DNA from: Sternotherus odoratus
Lineage: Eukaryota > Chordata > Testudines > Kinosternidae
Direction: 5' to 3'
Assembly (NCBI GenBank): GCA_032164245.1
Contig: JAVMKO010000006.1
Location: forward strand, 104,425,310-104,489,309
DNA: 64,000 bases
The notes under the pieces are model-generated. The model had not been told where the DNA came from and made no database searches. It saw only the letters and a list, made by a program, of their open reading frames with translations. Below are positions 36,201 to 48,076 of the stretch, piece by piece. The first letter of the stretch is position 1. Each line of letters starts with the position of its first letter. Both the position numbers and the translations under genes were made by a program.

Positions 36201-37630
36201 GATCACAAGTTACCCCTATGGGCTGTAGCGCCCAGCTCCCATCCCCAGCTCCTGCCCTCCCCATGCAGCTGATTCGGGGCACTGCAGCCTCCCACTGCCC
36301 GAGCCCACAGCATCCACCTGGGGAAGCCTCCCCCTGCCACCGCCTGGTGCCCTGCCAGCTCTGGGGCTGGACACAGAGATCGCGCGCAAGCCTGCCACCG
36401 GGGATCCTGGACGCAGCCCTGCCCAGGGGTCTGGATCCACTGAGTCCCGGGGAGCCCTTTATAGCCCCCACCCCAAGCACAGCCCTCGACTGGCCGCTCC
36501 ACCATCCTGTATGCAAATGATTCCCACCCCATCTCCTGAGGCTAACGAGGGCCCGGGAGAGGGGGAGGGGAGCTTGGCATGTCCCTGTGGTGACAGTTAA
36601 ACTGACACAATGAAGGCACCCTGGGGAGCTGCGGGGGGGTGGGGAGAGGAGAGGGATTTGAGAGGGGCTGGGAAATTCAGGGGTGGAGGCAGTTAGGGGA
36701 GCAGTTGCGGGGAGGGGGGGAGTTAGGGGTAGTTCGGGCCGGGAGGCTCAAACAGGCTTCATTAGTGAGCAGGGACAGTCTTGTCTCCCCTGGGGCTGCC
36801 GCGAGGGACATTTTCCGTCTCCACTGAGATGGGGACCGGGCCTTTCCCTGGCTGGGCCGGGCTCCTTGCAGCTCCAGCAGGGCCCAGCTCAAGGACAGCT
36901 CAGGCCTTTCCCCAGCCCCCAGCCCTGGCAGCTGTGGTCCCCACAGTGCGGTCATCGGCCTTTGCCACATTGTGCCGGCAAACGGAGCATGGAACAAGAC
37001 AGGGCGAGGCAGAGGTGAGCCTTGGAGGCGATGAAGAACCAAACTGCTCTGCGGCAGTGTTGTAAACAAGGATCCATCCCAGGCATTTTCTGCAGCCCCT
37101 GGACCATAGAGAATACTGGGAACACCACCAACATCTTCCCACTCGAGGACAACATCCCAACAGGTCCTTCCTTCCACAGAGCCAAGCTGTGGGAACCGGG
37201 AACCCAGCTCTTCTGAGCCATCCAGTGCCCAACTGAGCACCTGAAGGACCCCAAGTAAGAGGCCGAGGTGAGGTTTGCACTGCCCTGTGATGTTACGCAC
37301 CCCAGCCACCGTTCTGTTCTACCTGCACTCAGAGCGTTTGGACAGACTTTCGCTTTAATTAAAGGTTTCTTTCAAGTTGTCAGTTCAATTAAAGTTTATT
37401 TTGTTTTACACCATTGATTGTTGTTTCATAACAAAAGTGGTTAAAAATCCAAGTCCTGACACCTCAGTGCATTAACACCGAAAAGCTGGAGACCTGAAAT
37501 AATTCACAGGGTTTCACCAAGGGTTCAGGCCGAGACGTAAGGATCGGCCCAATGTCCCTCTGCCACCCCTAATACACAAAACGGCACAGCTCACAGTTCA
37601 TTCCCCCAACCCCCTCGCCACAGGCTGGTC
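36201..37630. other. GC-rich stretch, no gene supported
   Basis: A minus-strand frame of 210 codons (36677-37309) and several overlapping frames reflect GC richness; none resembles a known family or has matched splice sites. Confidence 0.4.
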
Positions 37631-37846
37631 TCACCACTGGTGGTCACACTCGGTCTTCAGCACAATCCTTTCCCACTGGGTTGGGCTGGTTTCCTGCGCC
37701 CAGAAATGGCGCTGTATGCTGTGAAGCTGCTCCAGCAACCTGTCTTCTACCATCACCTGCGCAGTAGTGCAGAAGGCAATGTCCAAAGCCAAATTCATTC
37801 CGTTGACCCATAGCCCAAGCAGCGGCTGTGAATTCCTGGTTCCCAT
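37631..37846 (-). pseudogene. PIF/Harbinger transposase N-terminal fragment
   Basis: The frame includes AQVMVEDRLLEQLHSIQRHF followed by a W...ERIV block that resembles the N-terminus of turtle HARBI1-like transposases. The catalytic nuclease domain is absent. Recognition is from short similarity only. Confidence 0.45.
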
Positions 37847-38138
37847 GGCACAGAGCTCAGAACCCGGCCGGCTTCAGCGAGGTATCCCACAATGCCCAGC
37901 GAGAACAATCACAGAATGCACAGTGCCCAGTGCCAAGGCAAAGGCGTGTGGGATACCCTCTGAGAACGCTGCATAGCAAGCCTCGGCTGTGTACACACGA
38001 TGCAAATTGAACCCCGGAAGAGGTGTCCCATGTGCGCACTAATCTTGCGGTTTGCATACCGTGAGTTACCTGATTTGCATCACAAACCTGTAGATTATCT
38101 CCTCACAATGCAAACAATCTCGGAGAAGCTGCCTCCCT

Positions 38139-38395
38139 CTATTTCCCCTCAAACTCGTCAACCAGGTGTCTGTGTTTGTCCTTCAGCGCCTGGTAGAGCT
38201 GTTCTTTGCAGTCTGTGTTCCAGCTCGGGACCAGCTCGTACAGCTTCCGCATCTTCTCCGGGTTGGTTCTCTCGGCTCTGACGCTCTGGTATTGTTCAGT
38301 ATCCAGAACGGGACCATGCAGTAAATCCAAGATGCAGTCCACTCCGGTCACCCGCTGGATCAGCTGTTCTCGGTGCTGGTCGACAAAATGTGTGT
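38139..38395 (-). CDS. FIIND copy 2, terminal exon: CARD
   Basis: Acceptor TTCCACTCAG, then 257 bp to a TAG at 38139-38141. The product has [26 protein letters not shown] and [11 protein letters not shown], then [19 protein letters not shown]: a complete CARD closest in pattern to those of NLRP1, CARD8 and ASC. In NLRP1 and CARD8 the CARD freed with the UPA fragment nucleates caspase-1 activation; a similar role is inferred here. It joins linker exon E in phase 1. The short tail after helix 6 (EGK then stop) fits a C-terminal CARD. Confidence 0.9.
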
Positions 38396-38691
38396 CTGAG
38401 TGGAAGAGACAGGATGACTCAGGGGGTGTTCGCATGTTTGCTAATATAGATCTTTACAATTTCCCTAGTGAGTTTCATCCCAGTACTTGGCAGTATGGAT
38501 ACAGAGGGACTGATCCCTCCGTGCCAGAATGCAGCCACCTCTGGGGCAGCAATGCTGAACATGTGGGCAAAACAAGACCTTAAATAGGGATTTCTCCGCC
38601 TGATTTCTTTGCTTTAGAAAGGAGAAATCAGCCTGTTTGAGAGAAGAATTGGATTTAGAAACTGGCATTTGAAGCTCTGTGAATTCCCACA

Positions 38692-38847
38692 GGGATAGCT
38701 CAGTGGTTTGAGCTAAACCCAGGGTGGTGAGTTCAATCCTTGAGGGGGCCATTTAGGGATCTGGGGCAAAAAATGTGTCAGGGGACAGTACTTGGTCCTG
38801 CTAGCTTTCAAGGTCTTTCCAGTTCTGTGAGATATGGAGATATATAG
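38692..38847 (+). mobile_element. Cry-type tRNA-derived SINE
   Basis: GGGATAGCTCAGTGG (box A) and GGTGAGTTCAATCC (box B) in a tRNA-like head, followed by GAGGGGGCCATTTAGGGATC and a tail with 'CTTTCAAGGTCTTTCCAGTT'. This is the family described from cryptodiran turtles. It ends about 5 bp before the splice donor of linker exon E of copy 2, inside the intron and opposite to the gene. Confidence 0.88.
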
Positions 38848-38853
38848 ACCCAC

Positions 38854-38895
38854 CTGTTTGCATCTTAGGGGGTGAAACAGAAGGCGTCAGGTCCT
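38854..38895 (-). CDS. FIIND copy 2, linker exon E
   Basis: This 42-bp exon has acceptor TCTCTTCCAG and donor CAAACAG|GTGGGT. It encodes EDLTPSVSPPKMQT between the UPA and the CARD. Phase 1 on both sides. The same-sized exon occurs in copy 3. Confidence 0.72.
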
Positions 38896-39236
38896 CTGGA
38901 AGAGAAAGGCACAGGGAGTCAGCAGGGGTTTACTTTTCACTAATATGTCACGTGGTGCCATTTTACCCTTGATTGGCTTGAGAGGCGCTGAGGGCTCAGT
39001 TTTACACCAGAGGTAAATCTGAGATCAGAATCCGGCCCTGACTCCACGTGATGTGAGTGGAGTTTCTGGGCTCAGAATCTGGGCTGAGCGTGATCCCTGA
39101 GCATCTCTCGCGTACAGGGTCCCCGGTTTTCAGAGACACAGGAAGTGCTGAAGCAGCCGAGACTGAACTTGGAAGATTTCACTCGACATTGAGGTGGTCA
39201 AAGATATTAATGCTGCTGGTTCCTATCCTGTAGTGC

Positions 39237-39614
39237 AGAGGTCCCCAAACTGTGGGGTGCACCCCCCCTAGAGGGACAGGGAGGAACATTGGGGGGGGGC
39301 ACGCAGAGGGGACGGAGTGCCAGCCACCCCAAGAGGTGTGGAGGGAGTGCCAGCGGGTCTTCCAGCCCTGTGCCGCCCCCAGCCTCAGTCCTGCTCTGGG
39401 TCCAGGCCCCACTTGGCTCTCACGCCGTCTCCACCCGCTGACTCGCTCCACTTCTAGCCCCAGCTCCTTCCCCATCCCCAGTTCCACCCCCAGCTCTGCC
39501 TACTCCAAGCTCTGCGGCTGAGGAAGCCTTGGCTATGCAGGAATGGAAGGAGGTCATGGACGGATTCAGTTACTGATAAGTGGGGGTGCGACTGGAAAAG
39601 TTTGAGCACCGCTA
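39237..39614. mobile_element. hAT-type non-autonomous element
   Basis: The ends CAGAGGTCCCCAAACTGTGG and AAAAGTTTGAGCACCGCTA are typical inverted-type ends of a vertebrate hAT family. GC-rich interior without transposase. Confidence 0.6.
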
Positions 39615-39616
39615 CT

Positions 39617-39748
39617 GTAGGGTGACCAGATGTCTCCGTTTTATAGGGATAGTCCTGATATTCAGGGTTTTGTCTTATATAGGCACCTATTAACACACAC
39701 CCCCCACCGCTGTTCCAATTTTTCACACTCGCTATCTGGTCAGCCTGC
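39617..39748. mobile_element. Short MITE
   Basis: TAGGGTGACCAGATGTC at the left and GCTATCTGGTCAGCCT at the right are inverted ends of a ~125-bp MITE common in turtle DNA. Confidence 0.65.
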
Positions 39749-40194
39749 TGCTACTGAGAAAATCCATGACCAAGAGAGCAAACTTATTAGAAAGCACTGG
39801 CAAGTCTGTTTTGTGCTCTCATGTCCTCTGCCGGAAGGAATCCGATCTGCTCAGGTGTGTATCATCATGAGCCTTGATAGCCAGGTGACCATTACTGACC
39901 TCCTGTTTCCCTGTCTGCCCTTGAGTTATACTGTACTACACCCAGCATGCAGGCCGTTCCGTTAAGCAAATGGATTGTGTTCTTCCCAGGGTTCTGTTCA
40001 CCCATGCTACACTCCCACAATACCTTGCAACAAGTCTTTGACAAAAGCGAATAGAGAACCTAGCAAAGACGATCCATTCGTTCTATAGCCTAGTGCAAGT
40101 TTAGGAGGTGCTTTCATGAACAACGGGTTTGGCATGCTGTGTTCAAACTAAGCTATGGGAATGTTACAAGGAAATATAAAAACAAAGCTGGCAC

Positions 40195-40461
40195 AAACTC
40201 AACAGAACAAGAAGCAATGGTCTCAAGTTGCAGTGTGGGGAGGTCTAGGTTGGTTATTAGGAAACACTATGTCACTAGGAGGGTGGTGAAGCACTGGAAT
40301 GGGTTACCTAGGGAGATGGTGGAATCTCCATCATTAGAGATTTTTAAGGCCCAACTTGACAAAGCCCTGGCTGGGATGATTTAGTTGGTGTTGGTCCTGC
40401 TTTGAGCAGGGGATTGGACTAGATACCTCCTGAGGTCCCTTCCAACCCTGATGTTCTATGA
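40195..40461 (+). mobile_element. CR1 3' end
   Basis: The frame from KQEAMVSSCS-like text to GLPREMVESPSLEIFKAQLD, then the terminal GATGTTCTATGAT, is a CR1 3' end. Lies in the E-D2 intron of copy 2. Confidence 0.88.
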
Positions 40462-41023
40462 TAAAGCTTTAGGTGGCATATGCACTGCTTTCCACTTGTA
40501 AACAACCATATTCCAAATATGTATGGGTGTATCTTTGAAGCAAACCCACTGTGTAAGGTCAACTCTGTGAGATCACTTCCTGAAAGGCCATGTATGACCA
40601 CAATAAATATTTGGCTAAACTGGGTTATTTGGTTTCTTGAATATTTTTCAAGACGAACCACAAGTGTAGCCCAACAATTGGTTATACATTTAGCAACAGC
40701 CCCTAGACACCTTACAGCCGGTGGGGATGCATCTTCATTCCTGGGGCTGCCCACAGCAGAAGGTTTATCCTTGCGGTCACCACACAATTCCAAGTGTTCA
40801 CTGTTTGCAGCCGCAGGGCATCAATGAGGCTCTTACTGACCAGAGATTTAGGGCGATAATCTTGAGTTTTGTGCCCTTCTGCCTCTCCCACCTATTTGCC
40901 AGTCCCCCCACACACTGCCAAATCCTGCTTCGCTGTGCACAGAAGGCGTGTGCCAGGCATCATGAGAGGTGCTGGCTGGGGGCTGTGTACACAGATATCT
41001 CCCCACTGCCAGGCTGAGCCTAC

Positions 41024-41165
41024 CTCGTCTGACAACAGCCTCCCAGATAGGCTTCTCGTCATTTTTCTCCGCCAGGCTGAGCTGCAGCTCCTCCTTTACC
41101 TCCTTGGTGTGGATCTCCGTGAATGGCTGAAGAGCTTCTGCCGGTTTATCTAAAAATGGCAGCTC
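41024..41165 (-). CDS. FIIND copy 2, exon D2 (end of UPA)
   Basis: 142 bp, acceptor TCCCTACAG, donor GACGAG|GTAGGC. The product includes ELPFLDKPAEALQPF and EELQLSLAEKNDEKPIWEAV, matching D2 of copy 1 in length, phase and sequence. It ends in phase 1 and joins exon E. Confidence 0.85.
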
Positions 41166-41394
41166 CTGTAGGGAAACTAAGCGTGAAATTAGGGGCGACC
41201 CGCCAATCTCCAACCCAGGCAAGCAGGGCTGGGAAAGGGGGTGAGGTGTGTTTGTCAGAGCTGGTCATAGAAGACCGGATTCCTCAAAACTTTCTCCAGC
41301 CAGACCCCATTTGCGTGCATACGTTGGGGAATATTCAGCCGCTGGGATACGGAACCAACTGGTAGCCTGGGCGTTATTCACTGAGTATCCCACA

Positions 41395-41765
41395 TCAGTG
41401 TTCAGTTCTCGGGCTTCGTGATTGGTTACATCAGCAGTATAGTTTTAACACATCTAGATTACAGCCAGAATCAATGCCCCAAGACCAAAGCACCAGCGGT
41501 CGATTTAGCGGGTCTAGGGAAGACCCACCAAATCGACCGCCGATCGCTCTCCAGTCAACCCCGCTACTCTACCCCGATGAGAAGAGTAAGCTAAGTCGAT
41601 GGGAGAGATTCTCTCATTCACCCCCCCCCCCCAGTGTGGACCCCCCCAGTAACACTACCTCAGGTAGGTACGTCGACTCCAGCTACACTCCAGCTATGTT
41701 ACTCACGTAGCCGGAGTTGTGTGCCTTAGACTGACTTACTGTTGTAGTGTAGACCTAACCTAATA
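41395..41765. mobile_element. MITE-like fragment
   Basis: Shares 'GTCGACTCCAGCTACACT' and 'GTAGTGTAGACCTAACCT' with the MITE-like sequences near 22955-23640 and 34197. Degenerate; borders approximate. A run of 14 C lies at 41619-41632. Confidence 0.5.
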
Positions 41766-42052
41766 CGATACACTCCCTTTTCCTTCCATGGATCCCAAAG
41801 CTTGTTAAGCCGGGCCAGTATCATTATCCCCTGGGGAAACTGAGGCACACAGCCAGATGGAGGGCATTGGAATCATCAGGCAAGAGCATCTCCCCCATAC
41901 TGAGCTGCCCACATTCCTCCCTGCAGCAAAGGCCCCCTTGCACCACACTAGCAAGTTGGGGCCAGCACTGATTCAGAGAGGAGAGTGCTTTGCCCGGATC
42001 CCTGCAGCCCCATGCTCTTGAGTTCCATGTTCACTTCCATGATTTTACTTAC

Positions 42053-42181
42053 GCTGGGTGTTACTGTTATCGCCGATGGGCTGGACACAATGCAGCAACA
42101 ACCGAAGCACAAGGGTTTAGAGGTGAAATGAGATTTAGACACAAACCACGACCGGCACTTCTTTTCATAGACCTCAACTGC
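42053..42181 (-). CDS. FIIND copy 2, exon D1 (UPA middle)
   Basis: 129 bp (43 codons, phase 0/0), acceptor ATGATTCACAG, donor CCCAGC|GTAAGT. The product AVEVYEKKCRSWFVSKSHF then KPLCFGCCCIV and ITVTPS corresponds to D1 of copy 1, one codon longer. It is rich in Cys compared with copy 1. Confidence 0.78.
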
Positions 42182-43146
42182 CTGTGAATCATAAGGACAG
42201 TCGTGTCTGAGAGACACACAAAGAAAACACTACAGTAGTCCCTCAGCCAGAGCGGTCAGGGTGTGAATTGTCTTCCCACACAGCAGCCTTGCAGAGAAGG
42301 GTCTTTGTTAAAAATGAAAGAAGAAAATCTGTCTGGGTTTAAGACCAGGACCGTGATATGGGGAGAATGTTCATTGTTGTCATGTTGATAATAAGGTATC
42401 GTAATTTGAAGCAATCAATTTAATATGACAGATTTTGCCCTCTTTTACAAATTGGCTGCAAACAGACTGATTTACTCAGATTTGTTATTCGAAATTATTT
42501 TCGATGACTCATCTAAGTTACTGAACCTGTTTATTTCTAGCTTGTCGTGATGCTTACGTCTGTAGATGTCACAGAGAACAAAAACATGCTCTCCTAGGCC
42601 AGTTCTCTTTCAGTAACCCCATGCCCTAGTGTGAGAAGTTCCTTACTATACGAGGGCAAGTGAACACGAATCACACCAATTGTACACTGTGGTTGATTCT
42701 CAGTTATTGTAAAAAGGTCCCTCTGAACCCAGACCTGAACCCTACCCCTGCCTCAGTTTCCCCTGGCGTGCCCCCAGTTTCCCCCTCTCCAGCAGTTTAC
42801 AGCCGGCATCCAGCGCTTTATATCACTAAGGTGACTCAACCCTCCAGATGGTCCCAGGTTATAAACCAAAGTACTGAAACAACACACACATGTCTCACCC
42901 CAGGAAGAGCCCTGCCTCCAGGGGCCTGTTGTCTCCCAATAGTCATCCAGCTCATCTGGGCTCAGCTTCTAGCCCTCCTGGGCTCTCTTCAGTCTTTTCA
43001 TTTTCCTCTTGTTCATACGGGTAGCTGGTCCCCTGCACAGGGGAAAGCCGCACCCTCCCTTTCCTGTGACTTCCCAGCTCTCCGACCCCTACACAACCAG
43101 GTGTCTACCCCATAATCTAGACTCCCTGGCTTCTTCCTACACACTC
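42182..43146. other. Intron, no feature recognised
   Basis: AT-rich to 42660, then mixed composition; a plus-strand frame of 151 codons is not supported as a gene. Confidence 0.45.
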
Positions 43147-43735
43147 TGTGACGGAGTAGGAATGCTTTTAAGCTTCCTCTGGCTATTGTGTGAAGGTGTC
43201 CATACCTGAAGCTGTAACTTGACTGGGGGGGGGGGGTCACCTGACCTGGCTGGGCCAGGGGCTGGAGAGAGTGAGTTTCAGTTTGGAGTCTGCAGCTGGC
43301 TGGAGGGGGGGGGGGGGGGGGTTGAGTCTGAAGCTGGGTGGGCAGAAGGGAGGCAGGGTCTGGCCTCCCTGGCCCCCCAAAATGGATCCAGCTGAGGGGT
43401 TCGGGTACCTACAAGCTCGGTGTTAGACCATGTACCTGTCGATGAATAAACCTGTTTTACTGGCTGGCTGAGAGTCACGTCTCACTGTGGAGTGGGGTGC
43501 AGAACCCATGGGCTCCCCCAGGACCCCGCCCGGGCGGGCTCGCTGGGGGAAGCGCACGGAGGGGCAGAAGGTGCTGAATGCTCCGAGGTGAGACCCAGGA
43601 AGGTTGAAGTGGGTACCCATAAAGCTCTTAGCCTTGGAAACAGGCTGTGTACGGAGAGGGGACACTCCCCCCCCGGAATCCTATCTGGCTTCCTAGGGAG
43701 CAAGTTCCAGACCCTCGCCCGAGCACTCCGTGACA
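43147..43735 (+). mobile_element. Endogenous retroviral LTR
   Basis: Starts TGTGACGGAG, ends CTCCGTGACA, with AATAAACC near 43446. The 3' half is very similar to the LTR at 10110-10561; the 5' halves differ. Flanks CACTC and CACTT give a possible 5-bp duplication with one mismatch. Two long oligo-G runs (43226-43236 and 43305-43321). Confidence 0.7.
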
Positions 43736-45008
43736 CACTTCCATCCCCCAAGCTCTGGATGAACCAACGAGTCCCAGGTCTACTCTTCTTACCATCTCCA
43801 TGATCTGCTTCCCCTTTGCCCAAAGCCTGTGGTCATCCCCCTTAACGGGCCTGATCTGGTCACATGACTCTGTCTACTGACTCTCCCCTTAATTCCATTC
43901 ACCTCGGGAGGGGGGCCCCAGCCCTGGTTAATCGCCAGCTCACCCCACGAGAGTCGTGACAAGCTGGGGGCTGCTTATGAATTCTGCCTATTATGGAGCT
44001 ATTCTGAAACGTTACCGTGGAAAACATTGGCAGCATGAATTCACACCGCATCCCTGTGTGTGGACTCACGGCGGGCTAGCAGGGCTGAGTCTGATCCTCC
44101 CAGAACAGATACAATGGGAAGATACTGTGGTAAACCCAGAACAGGCAGCTACCAGATGGGGTGGTGGTAAGAGAAGTAACCACAGGCTAACTGGGTTCAG
44201 CTGAGTAGAGGTTGCCAGAGACCCAGGCAAGATCAACTACTGCCAAGTAAGGGCTGTCAGAGACCTTTTTAAACGTTAGGAAGGAAAGAAAGAGAGAGAG
44301 AGTGAGGCTGCCAGTTGGCTGGGGGCAGCAGGGCAGGAAACCCCTCCAAGAAGGGAAGCTGCATTCCCTGGTCAGAGAGGAGGAAAAAAACCCAGCCAAA
44401 GAACTGCCTGAGGGGAGGAAGATCTTGCCCTTGGGCATGCTAGGCAGTCTGGCTGGCCAACGCTTGTCTCTCCAGAGCATTAAGGACTTGAGCCTGGTGA
44501 GTCAGAGAAGGCTCTTTGTCACAGTACTTAGGGATAATGATAGTGCTCTGACTGCACAACTGTTATGTGAAAGAGCAACCTCCTCCCAAGAGAAAAGAGG
44601 GGGGCAGTTTTTGGAGCAGTGGAAAGTTACCAAGAAAAGCAGGTGTCGGGAGGGGGCAGATAAGCTAGTGAGACCCACGGGAACCTCTGGGAAGGAAGGA
44701 GGACGGTCACCTGAGCTGATGAAGAAGCCTTGATGAGGGAGAGGCCACCCAGAATGGAGGGGCTGCAATACCTGTCCTGAGCCCAGATGCCCTCCCAAGG
44801 GAAGGGTGAGCTAGTGAGGGGCATTGCCGCTAAGATGTTGACTGCTCTCTATATGATCTGTGCGCCCTTGTGTTTTGTTTGATTAAGGGAAAGAGCAATA
44901 ATGAGTCTTGTGTGTGTTCCGTGCTTCACACCAGCCCCATTGGCCCTGAGAGAGTTCCACCGGAACTGGGTACGTGTGTGTTCCCATAAGGCTCACACTA
45001 TGGATTAC
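43736..45008. other. Intron of copy 2, no feature recognised
   Basis: Long frames on both strands at 44187-44824 are not supported by family similarity or splice sites. Confidence 0.45.
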
Positions 45009-45262
45009 CTTGACCCGTGAGCCGTCCTCAGGTATCAGGTAGAGGTGGAGGGTTAAATTAACTCTCTTCTGTGCCTGGTAGAGCAGGACAATGGAATGGA
45101 TCTGAGTTTGCTGACCAGAATGCTCCCTCCTCCAAAACACTCCAATCGGAGAGAAGCTGGGGTTCTCCAGCACGGCGTGGAACGGCGTCACCCGCGTTGG
45201 CTTCTCCAAGGTCATCCCCTCCTCGATGAAATGGGCGATCCGCATCTGGGACTTGTCAGCAT
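45009..45262 (-). CDS. FIIND copy 2, exon C (autoproteolysis site, UPA start)
   Basis: 254 bp, acceptor CCCACTGACAG, donor GTCAAG|GTAATC. The product has RIAHFIEEGMTLEKP, FHAVLENPSFSPIG, then NLTLHLYLIPED. The His of AHF is 27 residues before the Ser of PSF|S, the geometry of the mammalian NLRP1 catalytic pair, so self-cleavage is predicted. Phases match exon C of copy 1; copy 2 is two codons shorter. Confidence 0.9.
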
Positions 45263-46063
45263 CTGTCAGTGGGTCACAAAGCAAAAGAGGCTCCGTTAGC
45301 CTGTCCTCATTCTCCTACTATCCGAGAGGCGGCTTGTCCACCGGAGTTCTGGAAACGCCCATCCCTGTCGCTCCATGGGTTGCTGGGACTTCACAAGGTG
45401 CCTCCGCTGCTTGCCCTGACCCCCAGCTCCCAAGGACATCTCAGCCCACTGCTCGCCTGCCTGTGTATAAACCCCCGGATATCCAGGCAGTCTGTCCTGC
45501 TTCTGGAAATGGGAGCAGAGTCCAATAAAATCTACACTCCTCGGGCTTAGCCAAAGCTCACAGTCCAGTCATTCTTAGTAAATGACGTGGAGAGGTGAAA
45601 GCGCTGGGTGAAAGGGCCTGCGTTAGCAGCACACAGAAGTATAGGCGGTGCTATGCCAGGGTTGTCTTATAATGGGGAAGGTAGGATCCTCTTTACAATT
45701 GTTTATCATTTTGACAAACTTTAACCATTTGGACTGAAGTTTCCCGAGCAAGATCCCTGCCTCAGATGGATGGGGTTTTTTGTTTTGTTTTCTTAATTTC
45801 AGCACAAATGGTTCCGCCATTTCTAAGAATAAGATTAAGGAAAAATACATTGTTTTGCCAGTGTTAAAAATATTCTTATTGTTTGTGAAGCTCAAACACA
45901 TTCATGATTAGTAGCAGGGGTGTGACATTTGGCAGGGGGCTGTCTAGGTGCCAGGGTTGTGCTTCATGCTGTTCCTGTGAAAATCCATGCAAGTGTGACC
46001 GAGTTTGCATCTCACCTTGTACATGTTCGCTAGAAACTTGTTAGAGTGTCAGCTAAACTCCGA
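45263..46063. other. Intron, no feature recognised
   Basis: Nothing recognisable in either orientation. Confidence 0.5.
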
Positions 46064-47035
46064 CGAGTCATAGGACTGGAAGGGACTTTGAGAGGGTGTC
46101 TAGTCCAGTCCCCTGCTCTCATAACATGACTAAGTATTATACAGACCACCCCGACAGGTGTTTGTCTAATCTGATTTTAAAAATCTCCAATGATGGAGAT
46201 TCCACAACCTCCCTGGGCAATTATATTCCAGTGTTAACCACCCTGACAGTTGGGAAGTTTTTCCTTAACGTCCAACCTAAACCTCCCTTGCTGCAATTTA
46301 AGCCCATTGCTGCTTCTCCTATCCTCAGAGGTTAAGAACAACAATTCTTCTCCCTCCTCCTTGCAAGAGCCTTTTATGTACTTGAAAACTGTTATCACGT
46401 CTCCTCTCAGTTGTATCTCTTCCAGACTAAACAAACCCAATTCTTTCAAGCTTCCCTCATAGGTCAGGTTTTCTAGAACTTGAATCATTTTTGTTGCTCT
46501 TCTCTGGACCTTCTCCAATTTGTCCACATCTTTCCTGAAATGTGACGCCCAGAACTGGACACAATCCTCCAGTTGAGGCCTAATCAGTGCTGCATGGAGC
46601 AGAATTACTACTTGTGTTTTGCTTACTTCTGTTAATACATCCCAGAAGGATGTTTGCTTTTTTTGCAAGAGGGTCAAACTTTTGACTCATATTTAGCTTG
46701 TGAAGCACTATGACCTCGGATCCATTTCCACAGTGCTCCTTCCTAGGCAGTCATTTCCCATTTTGTACGTGTGCATCTGATTGTTCCTTCCTAAGAAGAG
46801 TACTTTGCATTTGTCCTTATTGAATTTCATCCTATTGACCTCAGACCATTTCTCATGTTTGTCCAGATCATTTTGAATTCTAATCCTGTCCTCCAAAGCA
46901 CTTGCAACCCCTCCCAGCTTGGTATCGTCCACAAACATCATAGGTGCACTCTCTATGCCCTCAACTAAATCATTGAAGAAGATATTGAACAGAACCAGAC
47001 TCAGAACTGATCCCTGGAAGATCCCACTCATAATG
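46064..47035 (-). mobile_element. CR1 LINE, long antisense segment
   Basis: From GAGTCATAGGACTGGAAGGG to the antisense of IFFNDLVEGIE. The translation on the minus strand is CR1 reverse transcriptase C-terminal half in two main frames (46708-47031 and 46234-46677). Frameshifted. Confidence 0.88.
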
Positions 47036-47852
47036 CCCTTCTACACTGGGCATGTGCCAACCTTTACTCTCCAGGCAACTGATCCTCTCAACAGCAGAAC
47101 TGAGAGCAGGGAGCCGGTCTCTCCTGTGCTATCAATGCCTCCTTGTGGGCCTCCAGGCACTGCAGAGGAGGAGGCCTTCTGACTGGAAATCAAAGGGGCA
47201 AAAGCCAGATGTGGGGGAGAGGCAGAGAGAGCAGGATGGGATGAAGAGTCCGAGGGTGGGCCACAGGGACTGGGGACAGGTAGTGGAGGAGAGGGGGATC
47301 AGATCTGGGAGGTATTTGGAAAAGACTAGGTCTGGCTAGGCAAGGAAACTGAAACTGGGATAAGTAGTTGGACGGGGGTGGAACAGGGACAGGATGGGAG
47401 GGACGGGGGGCAGAAAGTTCTGTGACCAGAAGCCAACACTCCCCTCCAGAGCCTGGAATCTAATCCTATTTTCTCAACATTCCTCGGCTGCCAGTAAATC
47501 ATTGTGATACCCATGGGATAAGTGATACCCCCCTCTAGTGTCTGATCCACATAGAAGATGACAACTTATTATTGCTAACAGTCGCAGAGGGGGCTGAATG
47601 AAGATTGCATAGGCAGCCTTAATTGCAGCATTTCCTAATTTTTGAATGCTTGACTTTGCAACCTTAACTTTCTCTTAACATGTTGTTATATTAATAGCTG
47701 GGATTATGATGTTCTTTAAGGGTGTGATTATGACTCCTGGCCACTATTTTCTGGGCCACTCTGCTTTAAGGTTACAATCAAGATCACCCTTATTGTTAAT
47801 ACCGTTACCATGGTGATTAAAGTCACACTGTTGCGTCTGATTCCGACCATAC
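47036..47852. other. Intron, no feature recognised
   Basis: No coding signal; 47560-47850 is AT-rich. Confidence 0.5.
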
Positions 47853-48076
47853 CTCTGAGACACAGGAAGTGCGGGAGGTGAACGGCTGCCACGGTCCCGG
47901 CCGGTTCCACTCTGATGTCAAACAAAGGGCCAGCCGCCATCCATTGCTCCTCCTGCGATTCAGTCAGATGCAGCCTCCAGGAGTCATATCCGTATTGGAG
48001 GGTCACAGCTGCCCTCACCTCGAACCCCAGCTCAGTTTCAGGGCAACGGAACCAGCCTGCCCTCGGGAAATGAACC
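47853..48076 (-). CDS. FIIND copy 2, exon B (ZU5 subdomain)
   Basis: 224 bp, acceptor CTGGATACGCAG, donor CTCAGAG|GTATGG. The product has VHFPRAGWFRCPETELGF, VTLQYGYDSW, EQWMAAGPLFDIRVEPAG and VAAVHLPHFLCL. Identical length and phases to exon B of copy 1. Confidence 0.9.

Noticed and set aside
36677..37309. 210-codon minus-strand frame
   Set aside because: No family similarity, overlaps equally long frames in a GC-rich region and lacks convincing splice context.
38692..38765. A tRNA gene
   Set aside because: Boxes A and B are present but no intact cloverleaf; it is the head of a Cry SINE.
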